A stretch of DNA of 64,000 nucleotides, from the NCBI RefSeq assembly GCF_029238095.1, contig NZ_JAQWGS010000002.1, positions 1 to 64,000 on the forward strand, in the 5' to 3' direction. Shown here piece after piece: positions 17,473-26,700 of this stretch (position 1 is its first letter; the number at the start of each line of letters is the position of its first letter). This stretch comes from Lacinutrix sp. (GTDB lineage Bacteria > Bacteroidota > Bacteroidia > Flavobacteriales > Flavobacteriaceae). The position numbers and the translations under genes were made by a program. The notes under the pieces were generated by a model, which was not told where the DNA came from, did not search any database, and saw only the letters and a list, made by a program, of their open reading frames with translations.

Positions 17473-18054
17473 CTAACCCACAAAATACATTAGTAAATAT
17501 AAGAATATCCAAAGTATATCAATAAAATGCCAGAATGTTCCAGCGAGTTCGATACCTAACATATTATCTGCTGTATACTTTTGTTTAAAATGATTATAAA
17601 TTACAACCAACAAACAAATTAAACCAACAGCTACATGTAACAAATGAAAAAAAGCAATTAAAAATATAAACGATGCTTTAGGATTACTAGTTTCTCCTGT
17701 AAAATAATATCCAGAATCTATTAATGCCTTAAAGCCTTGAAACTGTAAAAACATAAAAACAATCCCTAATAAAAAACTTATGAATAAAAAAATGGTTGTA
17801 GTTTCTCTATTTCCATTTTTTAAAGCGCGTTGCGCTAAAATGTATGTAATACTACTTGCTAATATTACAAAAACACTTATTAAAAACACTTGTGGCAGCT
17901 CTAACTCTTTAGACCAATCTGGTCGTGTACGACTAATAATAACTGCACTTGTTAATCCTGCAAAAGACATAAACAAAGCAATAAGTCCAAACCAAAGCAT
18001 CATCTTTTTTGAGCGTTCGTTCTTTTCTTTAAAGGTTCCTTGGGTTAAATCCAT
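17473..18054 (-). CDS. Cytochrome c oxidase subunit III, short form
   Basis: This 193-residue protein has five predicted membrane helices and subunit III signatures: FLIAFFHLLHVAVGLICLL (about 129-147) and the C-terminal AGTFWHFIDILWIFLYLLMYFVG. Its length matches CyoC-type subunit III. It begins 2 bp after the heme O synthase gene and precedes the longer paralogue. Bacteroidota caa3/aa3-type oxidase clusters commonly carry two subunit III genes. Confidence 0.92.
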   Translation of the reverse strand: MDLTQGTFKEKNERSKKMMLWFGLIALFMSFAGLTSAVIISRTRPDWSKELELPQVFLISVFVILASSITYILAQRALKNGNRETTTIFLFISFLLGIVFMFLQFQGFKALIDSGYYFTGETSNPKASFIFLIAFFHLLHVAVGLICLLVVIYNHFKQKYTADNMLGIELAGTFWHFIDILWIFLYLLMYFVG

Positions 18055-18056
18055 AG

Positions 18057-18947
18057 TTATCTAATAAATTTATCTACAACGTAAATAATTTGTATTAATG
18101 TTATGTAAGAGACACTAGCAAACATGAGCTGTTTGGCTGCTTTCTCTGTCATTTTTTTAAACAATTGTATCGCGTAATATAACATAAAAAGGCCTAGTGC
18201 AAATACTAGTGATGCCGCAACATAAGATAATTCTAATCTGCCTGTTACACCAAAAACTGGAACTATAGAAATAAGTATGGTCCAAACAGTGTACATTATG
18301 GTTTGCACTGCTGTGCCTTTATCCTGTTTTCCTGTAGGCAGCATAAAGAAGCCTCCTTTTTTATAATCGTTGTATAAAAACCAGCCAATAGCCCAAAAAT
18401 GCGGGAATTGCCAGAAAAATTGTAAAGCGAAAAGTGTGCCTGGTTCTATACCAAAATCATCTGTAGCAGCAACCCATCCCAACATAAAAGGTATAGCACC
18501 TGGAATAGCACCAACAAAAACAGCCAAAGGTGTTTTTGTTTTTAAAGGTGTATAAGCACAGGTATATAAAAAAATTGATATCGCTCCAAATAGTGCTGTT
18601 TGAGCGTTAATATAGTATAAAATACTAATACCAAGAATAGTAAATAAAGTTGCAATAATAAATGCAGTTCGCACAGTCATACGACCAGCAGGAATAGGAC
18701 GATTTTTAGTTCTGTCCATTAAAGCGTCTAGGTTTTTTTCTATAATCTGGTTATACGCGTTTGATGCGCCAACCATAAAATAACCTCCTAAAGCCAATAA
18801 AAAAAGTGTTGTGAAATTTACAGAATCTACACCAAGTAAATAACCTGCAACCGAAGAAAACACCACACTTAATGCTAAACGCATTTTAGTGATTTCTTTA
18901 AAATCTGAAATTATTGAAGCTTTTACTATTATAGTTGTTGTACTCAA
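18057..18947 (-). CDS. ctaB: Protoheme IX farnesyltransferase (heme O synthase)
   Basis: This UbiA-family prenyltransferase attaches a farnesyl group to heme B to make heme O for the terminal oxidase. The polyprenyl-diphosphate site is visible as NAYNQIIEKNLDALMDRTKNRP, and further helices follow to a C-terminus at 18057. The frame can be extended to a TTG at 18998, but a TAnnTTTG promoter element covers 18996-19003, so transcription probably starts downstream. I therefore prefer the TTG at 18947 (M-S-T-T-T-I-I-V-K-A-S), giving 296 residues. It is the first gene of the oxidase subunit block. Confidence 0.9.
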   Translation of the reverse strand: MSTTTIIVKASIISDFKEITKMRLALSVVFSSVAGYLLGVDSVNFTTLFLLALGGYFMVGASNAYNQIIEKNLDALMDRTKNRPIPAGRMTVRTAFIIATLFTILGISILYYINAQTALFGAISIFLYTCAYTPLKTKTPLAVFVGAIPGAIPFMLGWVAATDDFGIEPGTLFALQFFWQFPHFWAIGWFLYNDYKKGGFFMLPTGKQDKGTAVQTIMYTVWTILISIVPVFGVTGRLELSYVAASLVFALGLFMLYYAIQLFKKMTEKAAKQLMFASVSYITLIQIIYVVDKFIR

Positions 18948-18995
18948 TGTATTGCTTTGCTTTTGAGGCTTTTTAAAGCACTTAAAAATTTGATG

Positions 18996-19003
18996 CAAAG
19001 ATA
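18996..19003 (-). promoter_or_regulatory. Putative -7 promoter element for heme O synthase operon
   Basis: The minus strand reads TATCTTTG, a match to TAnnTTTG, directly after the stop of the RemB-like gene at 19020. It overlaps the longest possible start codon of ctaB and therefore argues for a downstream start. Confidence 0.5.
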
Positions 19004-19019
19004 CGTTGTAAAGTCTATT

Positions 19020-21122
19020 CTACAAATCAAAATACCAATTAAATAAGTCGGTTCTAATTCCAAAATTAAACCAAACTATACTATTGTTTAAAACAGACAT
19101 GGTTTCTGCTTCAGGATTAAAATTACGGTAACTAATATTGGCAAAAACTTTTAAGTTTGAGGCTGGATTTATTAAATAACCAGCTTGAACACTCGCATTA
19201 ATGGTATTAGTTTTTATGCCTTGTCCTATTTTTACTCCAGAATCAAAAGGTCTATCGACTTCATCTCTGTAAATATTGCCTCCATAATTAAAATTGTCTG
19301 TGCTATTATTGATATCGAAACCTCTAATTCCTGCTATTAATTTCGCTTCGCCAAATACTCTGTCTTTTCTATAGCGTCCTATTAAAACCAGTTCTCTAAA
19401 GTTTGCTCCCCAAAGATGCGCCATTGGCTGGTTGTTATGAGCGTAGTTTAATATAATTGAATTATGAGAATAGGTGTAAGGTCTTACTGCATTGTATTCG
19501 GCTTGTAACATTAAATCTTTTACTTTAAAGGCGTTGTAATACTTTGCTCCTAATTGTAAACCAAATTTATTTTTCCAACTTCCGTTTCCTCCTTTTACAT
19601 CATTTAGAGAAAACTCGTCTAAAACAAATTGTGAGTACACATTAAAGTTATCGTTAAGCTTATATTTTGCAGATGCTCCAACTATTGCATTTCCTGCATC
19701 TTGCCCAGTTTCAAACTCTATTGCGCGATAAAAAATGATAGGGTTTAGGTAATTAATATCAAAACCTCTATTGTTTGTATTTGCCCAAATTACAGATTCA
19801 AAAATCCCTAAATTTAATCGCTTGTTTACATTCCAGCTCAAATAATGGTTTGCAATATATTTGGTTAAAAACGCACCATCTTCTGTAACTTCTGGTCTAA
19901 CATCTTTTAACCATGTGTAAGTGTTTGTGTATTTTATTTTCCAGAATTTGGTGTTTAATTTTAAATATGGATAAGGACTTGCCACATCACTTTGTAATAA
20001 GGAACGGTAACCATCTCCAATAAAATTCTTACCATGTCCAAACTGAACATTTATAAATTTTGATGGTGTGTAAGACAAATACGCTTCTGCAACCGGATAA
20101 TCGAAGGCGTCGTCTTTAAAACGTTTTGCAATGCCACGACCTGGTACTATAGCAGGACCATCAGAAGGTGCTATGCTCTCGGCATACGCATTAAAATATT
20201 GAGCAAAACGCCCTTGATTTTCATAAACCGAAGCAGAAAAGCTAAATTTATTACCTAATCCTCCTTGAATATAAATACCTCTTGTGTTGTTAAACGTATT
20301 GCTAAAGTCTGCATCTGTGTCTTTACCTGCTTGCAAATCGAAAATAGGATCTACTGTAAACCAATAATCTTCACCTTGTAGCTGCACTAAATGTTCATTC
20401 CAAAGTTTTTTTCCTACCCAAGATTGAGTTTCTTTTTTTAGAGCTTCATTTTCTGCTTCAAAATCGTAATATGCTGAAATATCTTCGTAAATAAAAGGTT
20501 TTGATGCTGTATGACTATTAGTGCCTATTAAATTTGTTGCACGTTCGAATCTGGAATAATTCTCATGTGAAAAAGGAATATTTAACTGACTTCTATACGC
20601 TCTATTATCATATGTTGTATAGGTTGCATTTACTTTATCAAGTTCTTTTTTGGCTGCTGTTTCAAGAGCATTCAATTCTTGTTTTTCTTTTTTGTTTAGC
20701 GCTAAATCTTCAATAGAGATGGTTTGGTCTTCTAGAGGAATTTTTAATGTAATAGAATACTGTTTGTATGTTGGCTCACTATTATAAGTTGCTGGTTTAA
20801 CTTTAGGAAAAGTTTTTATTACAAGAATAGCTTCGGCTTTTAACTCTGGATAGATTGCGTCTACATACATGGTTCTAAAACCACCTTTTTTGTCAACTTC
20901 AAATAAAATAACAACTTCGCCTTTATAATTAGCTTCTGTAACTTTTTGTGGAACTTTATAGTTTTTAAATAGCAGATTAAAAACTTCGGTATCAAAACAT
21001 TTTTGCAAATTAGATAATGGTTCTTCTTTACAAGAATCTAAAACTGGAGGCATTTCATTATTTTCTTGAGCTATCGCGAAAGACTGAAAACAAATTATTA
21101 AAATGAATGCAAAATACTTCAT
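19020..21122 (-). CDS. RemB-like gliding-motility outer-membrane protein with TonB-C-like N-terminal module
   Basis: From the ATG at 21122 this is a 700-residue protein with signal peptide MKYFAFILIICFQSFAIAQ. The frame extends to a GTG at 21179, but the signal peptide decides for the ATG. Mature residues to about 136 form a TonB C-terminal-like module (GEVVILFEVDKKGGF then LKAEAILVIKTFPKVKPA) preceded by a Cys pair, CX10C. The remaining roughly 500 residues look like an outer-membrane beta-barrel rich in alternating aromatic strands (WGANFRELVLIGRYRKDRVFGEAKL), ending NWYFDL. The plan resembles Flavobacterium johnsoniae RemB; the identification is from memory. Two TonB genes with the same module follow upstream. 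Confidence 0.65.
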   Translation of the reverse strand: MKYFAFILIICFQSFAIAQENNEMPPVLDSCKEEPLSNLQKCFDTEVFNLLFKNYKVPQKVTEANYKGEVVILFEVDKKGGFRTMYVDAIYPELKAEAILVIKTFPKVKPATYNSEPTYKQYSITLKIPLEDQTISIEDLALNKKEKQELNALETAAKKELDKVNATYTTYDNRAYRSQLNIPFSHENYSRFERATNLIGTNSHTASKPFIYEDISAYYDFEAENEALKKETQSWVGKKLWNEHLVQLQGEDYWFTVDPIFDLQAGKDTDADFSNTFNNTRGIYIQGGLGNKFSFSASVYENQGRFAQYFNAYAESIAPSDGPAIVPGRGIAKRFKDDAFDYPVAEAYLSYTPSKFINVQFGHGKNFIGDGYRSLLQSDVASPYPYLKLNTKFWKIKYTNTYTWLKDVRPEVTEDGAFLTKYIANHYLSWNVNKRLNLGIFESVIWANTNNRGFDINYLNPIIFYRAIEFETGQDAGNAIVGASAKYKLNDNFNVYSQFVLDEFSLNDVKGGNGSWKNKFGLQLGAKYYNAFKVKDLMLQAEYNAVRPYTYSHNSIILNYAHNNQPMAHLWGANFRELVLIGRYRKDRVFGEAKLIAGIRGFDINNSTDNFNYGGNIYRDEVDRPFDSGVKIGQGIKTNTINASVQAGYLINPASNLKVFANISYRNFNPEAETMSVLNNSIVWFNFGIRTDLFNWYFDL

Positions 21123-21192
21123 GGAGTAGTGTACATTTAATTTACTCGAAAGATAATATTTTTCTGTAGAAGGTATCACTATAAAAATAAAA

Positions 21193-21221
21193 AACCGCTA
21201 CTACCAAAGGTAATAACGGTT
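21193..21221 (-). terminator. Intrinsic terminator after second TonB gene
   Basis: A 13-position stem (21193-21205 with 21209-21221) has a 3-base loop. Two positions that are C-A mismatches on the plus strand become G-U pairs on the minus strand, so the hairpin is fully paired only in minus-strand RNA. A U-rich stretch follows on that strand. Confidence 0.75.
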
Positions 21222-21244
21222 ATATAAAATTATAATACTATTTT

Positions 21245-22045
21245 TTATAGAATATTGAATTGTATTGGAAGCATATAAGACACTTCTACTGGTTTATTAT
21301 TGTTTTTACCAGGCTCCATAGTTGGTATTTTTTTTATTACTCTATTGGCTTCTTTTTCTAAATCTATATGATTAGCCTTAGTTTCTACAATCTCTACCTC
21401 ACCTTGTTTGTTGATTTTAAAAGAGACATAAATTTTTTGTTTACCTGATAAACCTAGAACAGAAGCTACATCTACATCAAACTTTCTTTGTACTAGCTTG
21501 GTTAGTTTATCTGCTAAGCATTTTCTTCTACCATCGTTATTAGTTTCGCTTTCGCAACCTGGAAATACTGGAACTCTTTGAACAGCCATAATATTTAAAG
21601 GTGGTTCTATTGGTGTAATATCAAATACTGGATCAGTTGGTTTAAGTACAACTTTTTTATCAACTGGTAAGTTTACACTAATTAATTTTTTTTCTAACTT
21701 TTCAATTTCTTTTTTATCATCTGCAATTTTAAAATCAGGATTTTTAGGTTTTGGTTTTACTATTTCTTTTTTTGGTTCTTCTGTTACTTCCTTAATAATT
21801 TTATAGATTTTAGGATCTACCTCATAAATAGTTTTGTCCTCAATTTCTGGAGTAGAATAAACATAATCTTTTGAAGTAGTAAAAGACAACTCTAGCGCTC
21901 CATAACTTGCTAATAAGCACAAAATTAATCCAACTTGAAAGTACAGCGTTGAGTTTTTTTGTAAATTTGCATCATGCTTTTGTGATTTTTTCACGTTTTT
22001 TTCGTTTTGACGAACGAAATCGTGACTTTTGTTTGAATTGTTCAT
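21245..22045 (-). CDS. Energy transducer TonB, second copy
   Basis: This 266-residue protein has a cytoplasmic N-terminus, one membrane helix (about 34-52), a Lys/Pro/Glu-rich periplasmic linker (EPKKEIVKPKPKNPDFK) and a C-terminal TonB domain (QKIYVSFKINKQGEVEIVE to EVSYMLPIQFNIL). The segment VPVFPGCE...KCLAD (Cys164 and Cys176, CX11C) precedes the domain. It transmits proton-motive force to TonB-dependent receptors. No exbB or exbD is next to it. It has its own terminator, and a terminator separates it from the first copy, so the two TonB genes are separate transcription units. Confidence 0.9.
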   Translation of the reverse strand: MNNSNKSHDFVRQNEKNVKKSQKHDANLQKNSTLYFQVGLILCLLASYGALELSFTTSKDYVYSTPEIEDKTIYEVDPKIYKIIKEVTEEPKKEIVKPKPKNPDFKIADDKKEIEKLEKKLISVNLPVDKKVVLKPTDPVFDITPIEPPLNIMAVQRVPVFPGCESETNNDGRRKCLADKLTKLVQRKFDVDVASVLGLSGKQKIYVSFKINKQGEVEIVETKANHIDLEKEANRVIKKIPTMEPGKNNNKPVEVSYMLPIQFNIL

Positions 22046-22103
22046 AATAATTAAAGTTTACATGTTAATATTATGAGGAAAACACAATAAGCATACCAAA
22101 AAC

Positions 22104-22137
22104 AAAAAACCCGATACAATATTGCATCGGGTTTTTT
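22104..22137. terminator. Strong hairpin terminator between the two TonB genes
   Basis: A 12-bp perfect stem (AAAAAACCCGAT, 22104-22115, with ATCGGGTTTTTT, 22126-22137) has a 10-base loop. It follows the stop of the first TonB gene at 22167, and the A/T arms make it work in either direction. Confidence 0.85.
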
Positions 22138-22166
22138 AATTTATTAGCTTTAAAACTAACTAAATA

Positions 22167-22886
22167 TTATTGCACATTAAAAGTAATTGGTAGATCGAAA
22201 GTTACTTTTACAGGTTTCCCTCTTTGTTTACCAGGCTTCATATTTGGTATTAAACCTACTACTCTTCGCGCTTCTTTTTCTAATTCTTTGTGAGGTCCAC
22301 GAACTTTTACATTTGTTATATTTCCAGTTTTATCAATTGTAAAACGAGCATAAATTCTTTGTTTTCCTTCTAATTCTAATTGTTGACCTAAGTCTAAATC
22401 AAACTTTTTACGAACTAACTTGTTGATAGCATCAGACATGCATTTTCTTTTCTGGTCGTTATTTCCTTTTTCACAACCAGGAAAAATTGGCACACTTTCT
22501 ATAACTGCAAAAGACACTTCTACATCTTCTTCAATTTCTTCCACTTCAATTTCTTCGACTTCAGCTATAACTTCATCTTGAGTTGTTTCTGTAGTTTCCA
22601 TAACTGTTTCTACAATCTCTTCTTCATCTTCAACAACGTCTATAACTTCTGGAGTTGGTGGTGGTGGTGGTGGTGGTGGTGGTGGTGGTGGAGCTTGATT
22701 TGTAATTGGTATTTCTTCGTCCAACTCATCATCAACATCTATAGATCTATTATCTACTACACGCTCATCGTAAGTTTTGTAATTGATAGCTGTATATGTT
22801 AAACCTAACATTAACAACATACCAACAGCAAAATACAGACCACTATTTCTGCCTACGTTTGCTTTAGGATTTTTCTTTGTTTCCAT
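22167..22886 (-). CDS. Energy transducer TonB, first copy
   Basis: This 239-residue protein has one membrane helix (about 17-34), a run of 12 prolines (66-77), a strongly acidic linker rich in VEEIE (about 80-123) and a C-terminal TonB domain (RIYARFTIDKTGNITNVKV to KVTFDLPITFNVQ). FPGCE...KCMSD (Cys138 and Cys149, CX10C) precedes the domain. The proline run and acidic linker would span the periplasm. It is a paralogue of the next gene but with an acidic rather than basic linker. The gene ahead is the VanZ-like one. Confidence 0.92.
   Translation of the reverse strand: METKKNPKANVGRNSGLYFAVGMLLMLGLTYTAINYKTYDERVVDNRSIDVDDELDEEIPITNQAPPPPPPPPPPPPTPEVIDVVEDEEEIVETVMETTETTQDEVIAEVEEIEVEEIEEDVEVSFAVIESVPIFPGCEKGNNDQKRKCMSDAINKLVRKKFDLDLGQQLELEGKQRIYARFTIDKTGNITNVKVRGPHKELEKEARRVVGLIPNMKPGKQRGKPVKVTFDLPITFNVQ
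22657..22691. repeat. Trinucleotide GGT tract (proline run in TonB)
   Basis: Eleven perfect GGT units plus GG on the plus strand encode most of the 12-proline run of the first TonB. Such a microsatellite may change length by slippage, but in whole codons. Confidence 0.85.
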
Positions 22887-22929
22887 AAAATAAATTTGTT
22901 TATGCTTTGCTAAAATAACTATTTATTTA

Positions 22930-23322
22930 TCAAAATAGCAAGCTATTATTATTTTTTAACACGCGTTTTTTTATACTTAACAAAAGTAATACTGCAAAAA
23001 CCATTCCTAAAGCATTTGCTAACACATCATTAAAGTCGCTTTGTCTACTTATTGTAATCCAACCCTGAAGGAGTTCTATTAGTATACCATAGCCCAAAGA
23101 AAACAAAGCTGCAAAACCTAGAGCCTTATTGTATTTAAAACTGAATTTATAGTAAAATACAACAAACCATAAAAACACAAAAATAAAATGTGCAGCTGCA
23201 TGTCCTGCTTTATCATTAAATGATGGTATTTTTACTACAACATTATCAATCTTAAACAAACTTAAAGCTGTTAATGTTATAGTATAAAGAATGCTTATTA
23301 AAAAACTGAGACTTTTAAGCAC
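22930..23322 (-). CDS. VanZ-like family membrane protein
   Basis: This 130-residue protein has four predicted membrane helices and VanZ-like features: [23 protein letters not shown] and [37 protein letters not shown]. The start is a GTG at 23322 that overlaps the gcvH stop by 8 bp, so translation is coupled to gcvH. Similarity to VanZ (a teicoplanin-resistance accessory gene) does not imply resistance; the family function is unknown. Confidence 0.85.
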   Translation of the reverse strand: MLKSLSFLISILYTITLTALSLFKIDNVVVKIPSFNDKAGHAAAHFIFVFLWFVVFYYKFSFKYNKALGFAALFSLGYGILIELLQGWITISRQSDFNDVLANALGMVFAVLLLLSIKKRVLKNNNSLLF

Positions 23323-23695
23323 TTATAAGTGCTTTGTAGTCTTCGGCAGATAATAAACCTTCTAAATCTGAAGTGTCGTTAACTTTAACCTTAACCATCC
23401 ATCCTTCACCATAAGGATCTGTATTTACTTTTTCAGGTTCGTCTTCTAAAGATTCATTAAATTCTATAACCTCTCCTGATACAGGAATAAATAAATCTGA
23501 AACTGTTTTAACAGCTTCTACTGTACCAAAAACATCTTCAGCGTCTAGCGTTTCATCTAACGTTTCTACTTCTACATATACAATATCACCTAATTCGCTT
23601 TGAGCGAAATCTGTAATACCAATAGTAATGATGTCGTTATCTACTTTAACCCACTCGTGATCTTTAGTATATTTTAATTCTGATGGAATATTCAT
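23315..23695 (-). CDS. gcvH: Glycine cleavage system H protein
   Basis: This 126-residue protein is the lipoyl carrier of the glycine cleavage complex, shuttling the aminomethyl group between P, T and L proteins in the cytoplasm. The family start KYTKDHEWV and the lipoylation site [18 protein letters not shown], with Lys63, are present, as is the C-terminal WMVKVK. No gcvP or gcvT lies nearby. It has a promoter-like element of its own after sprA and is translationally coupled to the VanZ-like gene. Confidence 0.95.
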   Translation of the reverse strand: MNIPSELKYTKDHEWVKVDNDIITIGITDFAQSELGDIVYVEVETLDETLDAEDVFGTVEAVKTVSDLFIPVSGEVIEFNESLEDEPEKVNTDPYGEGWMVKVKVNDTSDLEGLLSAEDYKALISA

Positions 23696-23717
23696 TGTCT
23701 TATTTTATTTATTTACG

Positions 23718-23725
23718 CAAATGTA
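23718..23725 (-). promoter_or_regulatory. Putative -7 promoter element for gcvH
   Basis: The minus strand reads TACATTTG, a match to TAnnTTTG, 22 bp before the gcvH ATG at 23695. Confidence 0.5.
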
Positions 23726-23763
23726 TTTAAATGCTTTGGTTTTTCGAATAGTATTTAATTTAA

Positions 23764-26700
23764 TTAGTTACCAAAATTATATCTCAAGGTAAGTCCAGAG
23801 CGTATTGTTGTTTGTGGAAATGCAGTTGATATTGCATATTCTGAAAATGTATAATCGAAATAGAAAATACCAGTTAAGTTTTTACTGAATGAATAGTTAG
23901 CGTTATACTTTAAACCATAAATTGTTTGACCATTTGTAATTTGGTTATTTTCTAAATCTAAATATCTAATAATGGTTTTATTATCTCTAATAGAAAGGTT
24001 TGCTTCCATTACTAAATCGCTAACTATAGCTTTTTTAGGTCCTGCTAATTTAGATTTTATTCTAACATCTTTAAACCTATAACCTAAGCCTAAAGTAAAT
24101 TCGTTACCTTGAATTTCGGTCATTAAATTATTATCAAAACTTAGAGATAATAATCTATCTTTTCTTACTTCAGCAAGAATCTTTACAGAATTTTTCATCT
24201 CCATATCTATTCTAATTAATGGACTAAATAATTCTGTTAAATTGATATTACTGTATAATTCTGCATTTTTAAAATTTCCTGCTTGGTCTATATCATCTGA
24301 TGGTTGTGATGCGTATGGCTCGCTATAATCTATTCCATTAAAATCTAAATTAGTTCTAAATTGATTAATAGTATAACTTGAACGGTAACCATGTGATAAT
24401 GAAAAACGTTTGAAGCGTTTTTTAAACCATTTAAAATTCATTAAACCTGTGTACTTTATATCCCAATTAGGAATAGGAATATTTCTAAAAGCACCTAGTT
24501 TTGTTTTACTAGCGTTTTGTCCAGTGTAAGCACTTAAAAAGGCTGGTAATAACACTGCTTGACTGGTTTTTCCAAAACCTAAAGGATAGCCTTCTGCGTC
24601 TACATCGTTAACATTAGCTCCTTTTTCGGCAGCAAGTCTTCTTGCAATAATTAATCTGTTTTCTCTAAAGGCATCAAAAGCTTCAGAACTAATTTCATCA
24701 CTTTTACCAAATGCTGTTGGCAATGTAAATGTTGATATATTGAAGTTTCCAAAAACGTTTGGTGTTAAAGAACGGTATTCGTTATTTTCAACTCTATAAT
24801 TTTCGGTATAGTTTTCTGCATAGGTTCTTGAGCCAATTAGGTCTATTTTCAAATCGTTAAATGGTTCTAAATTGGCTGATATATCTAACTGCTCTGTGTG
24901 ATTTTTAGTGTATTGCTGATTGAAATCAGGAAAAACCGTTAACCATCCATTTCTTGCAGCTAAATCTCTAATGTCGCTTTGGCTTCCTAAAGTATATCCA
25001 AATGTTGGTTTAGAAGCGCTTATAAAACCTGGTGTATCTAGAAAACCTGGAAGAAAGGTTCCGTTATTTTCAGAATAATTAATTTGAACACGTTTAACAG
25101 ATGTTAAAATACCTATCCCGAAATTGGTTATATCTGTTCCTAAACTACCTTTTTTCTTTGTTTGTGGAGCATTTGCATTTTTTCCATCCTTTGCAACTAT
25201 TCCATCCTTTGTGTCTTTTAAGTTATTTGTGTCCTCTTTTTTAAGTCCTCCTTTGGGAGTATTGCCTCTTCCTGTTCTACTTATTTTATTGTTATTATTA
25301 ATTACACGTTTCTTTTTAATCCCTAAATACTTATAAAACTTACGCATATCTAAAGAAGAATTAATATTATGCGTGTTACCATTTGAGATAGAGTTTCCTA
25401 AATCGTAGGTTAAGCCATCGTCTGCTACTAATTCTCCAAATAAATCTGATCCTTTTTGCCATTGGTACAACCCTTGATAAGCATAGGTTGCTTTAATAAA
25501 ATCTAACGCAGGAAATTTATTGAATGGCACCTCATAATTTATACCTAATGTTTGAGAACGTCTATTAGCATCTCCAATATCAAAATAACCATCCCAAACG
25601 TCTAGGCTTGGATCTTGTTCTCCATTTATAATATTATCTTGAAAATAATTTCTCACTATATTATTATTGGCAACCGCAAAGTTTAATGATAATGATTTGG
25701 TTAAATTCCAATTTAAAGTCGATTGGAAATCGAAATTATAGTTTCTTCTAAATAATTCTTCAAGTCCTATATTATTGCCTCCTAACTCTACTTCTCTAAA
25801 GCGTTGTCTATTAAACTGTCTATTAATATCTGTATTTATAGCAAAACTTGCAGGCATTAAATTAAGATTAAAATCTTTTAAAAGTTTCCAATATTTTCCA
25901 GTAAAAAGAGAATCGTTTTTTTTAAAAGGCTCTATTACTTTTGGTTCAAAATTATAAGCATAACTTGCACCTGTTCTTGTTTGTTTGTCTATAGAACGTT
26001 CAATTTCAAAATCGCGATGTTCTACTTTATTATAAGAGTGATTAAATGTTAAATTTTCAACATCGTAAAAGCGAGGTTTGGAATCTCCTGTTCTAACTTT
26101 TCTAACACCAATAAAATTAATGCTTCTTCGTCTTGTATATTCTTCAGATTGCTCTCTAATGGTTTTCTTTTGTTCTGCAGTCTCAGCAGCATCTATTCTA
26201 TTTTGAAGTTTTAAATCTTGATACTGCTGGTCATATTCTGGTGTAATTAATTCTTCGCCCACTCCATAATTAAAAGGCAATTGAATGCCCCATTTTTTTG
26301 GTAATAGTTGCCCAATATTTACATTAGTTACAATATCGTATTGTTTTATTTCTTCTCTGCTTCGTTCTTGTGGTCCTTGATCTACTGAGCCAAAACCAGC
26401 TGTGCTCATTCTACCTGTTGCGCTTACATTGGCAAAGTCTGCAAAATTAGTATCCACGCTCATTACAGCTGCCCAACCGCCTTCATTATCCATATCTGAC
26501 AGTCGTAACTCGTTAAACCAAACCTCACCACATTGCGGATTTGTTGTTCCGTTTTTAACACCAACCATTAAAGTTCTTACTGCTCCAAAATTTGGATTTC
26601 CTTTAATTGCAACACGATGTTTATCTCTTCCTGGAGTATTATAACCAGCAAACTCATTTGTTACAGGAACTAATTCTTCTCCAAAAATGTCGTAAAATGT

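Noticed and set aside
22657-22691. GGT tract as an on/off phase-variation switch
   Set aside because: Gain or loss of whole trinucleotides keeps the frame, so only length tuning is possible.
22930-23322. VanZ-like gene as an antibiotic-resistance determinant
   Set aside because: VanZ-like domains are widespread membrane proteins of unknown role; no other resistance genes are nearby.
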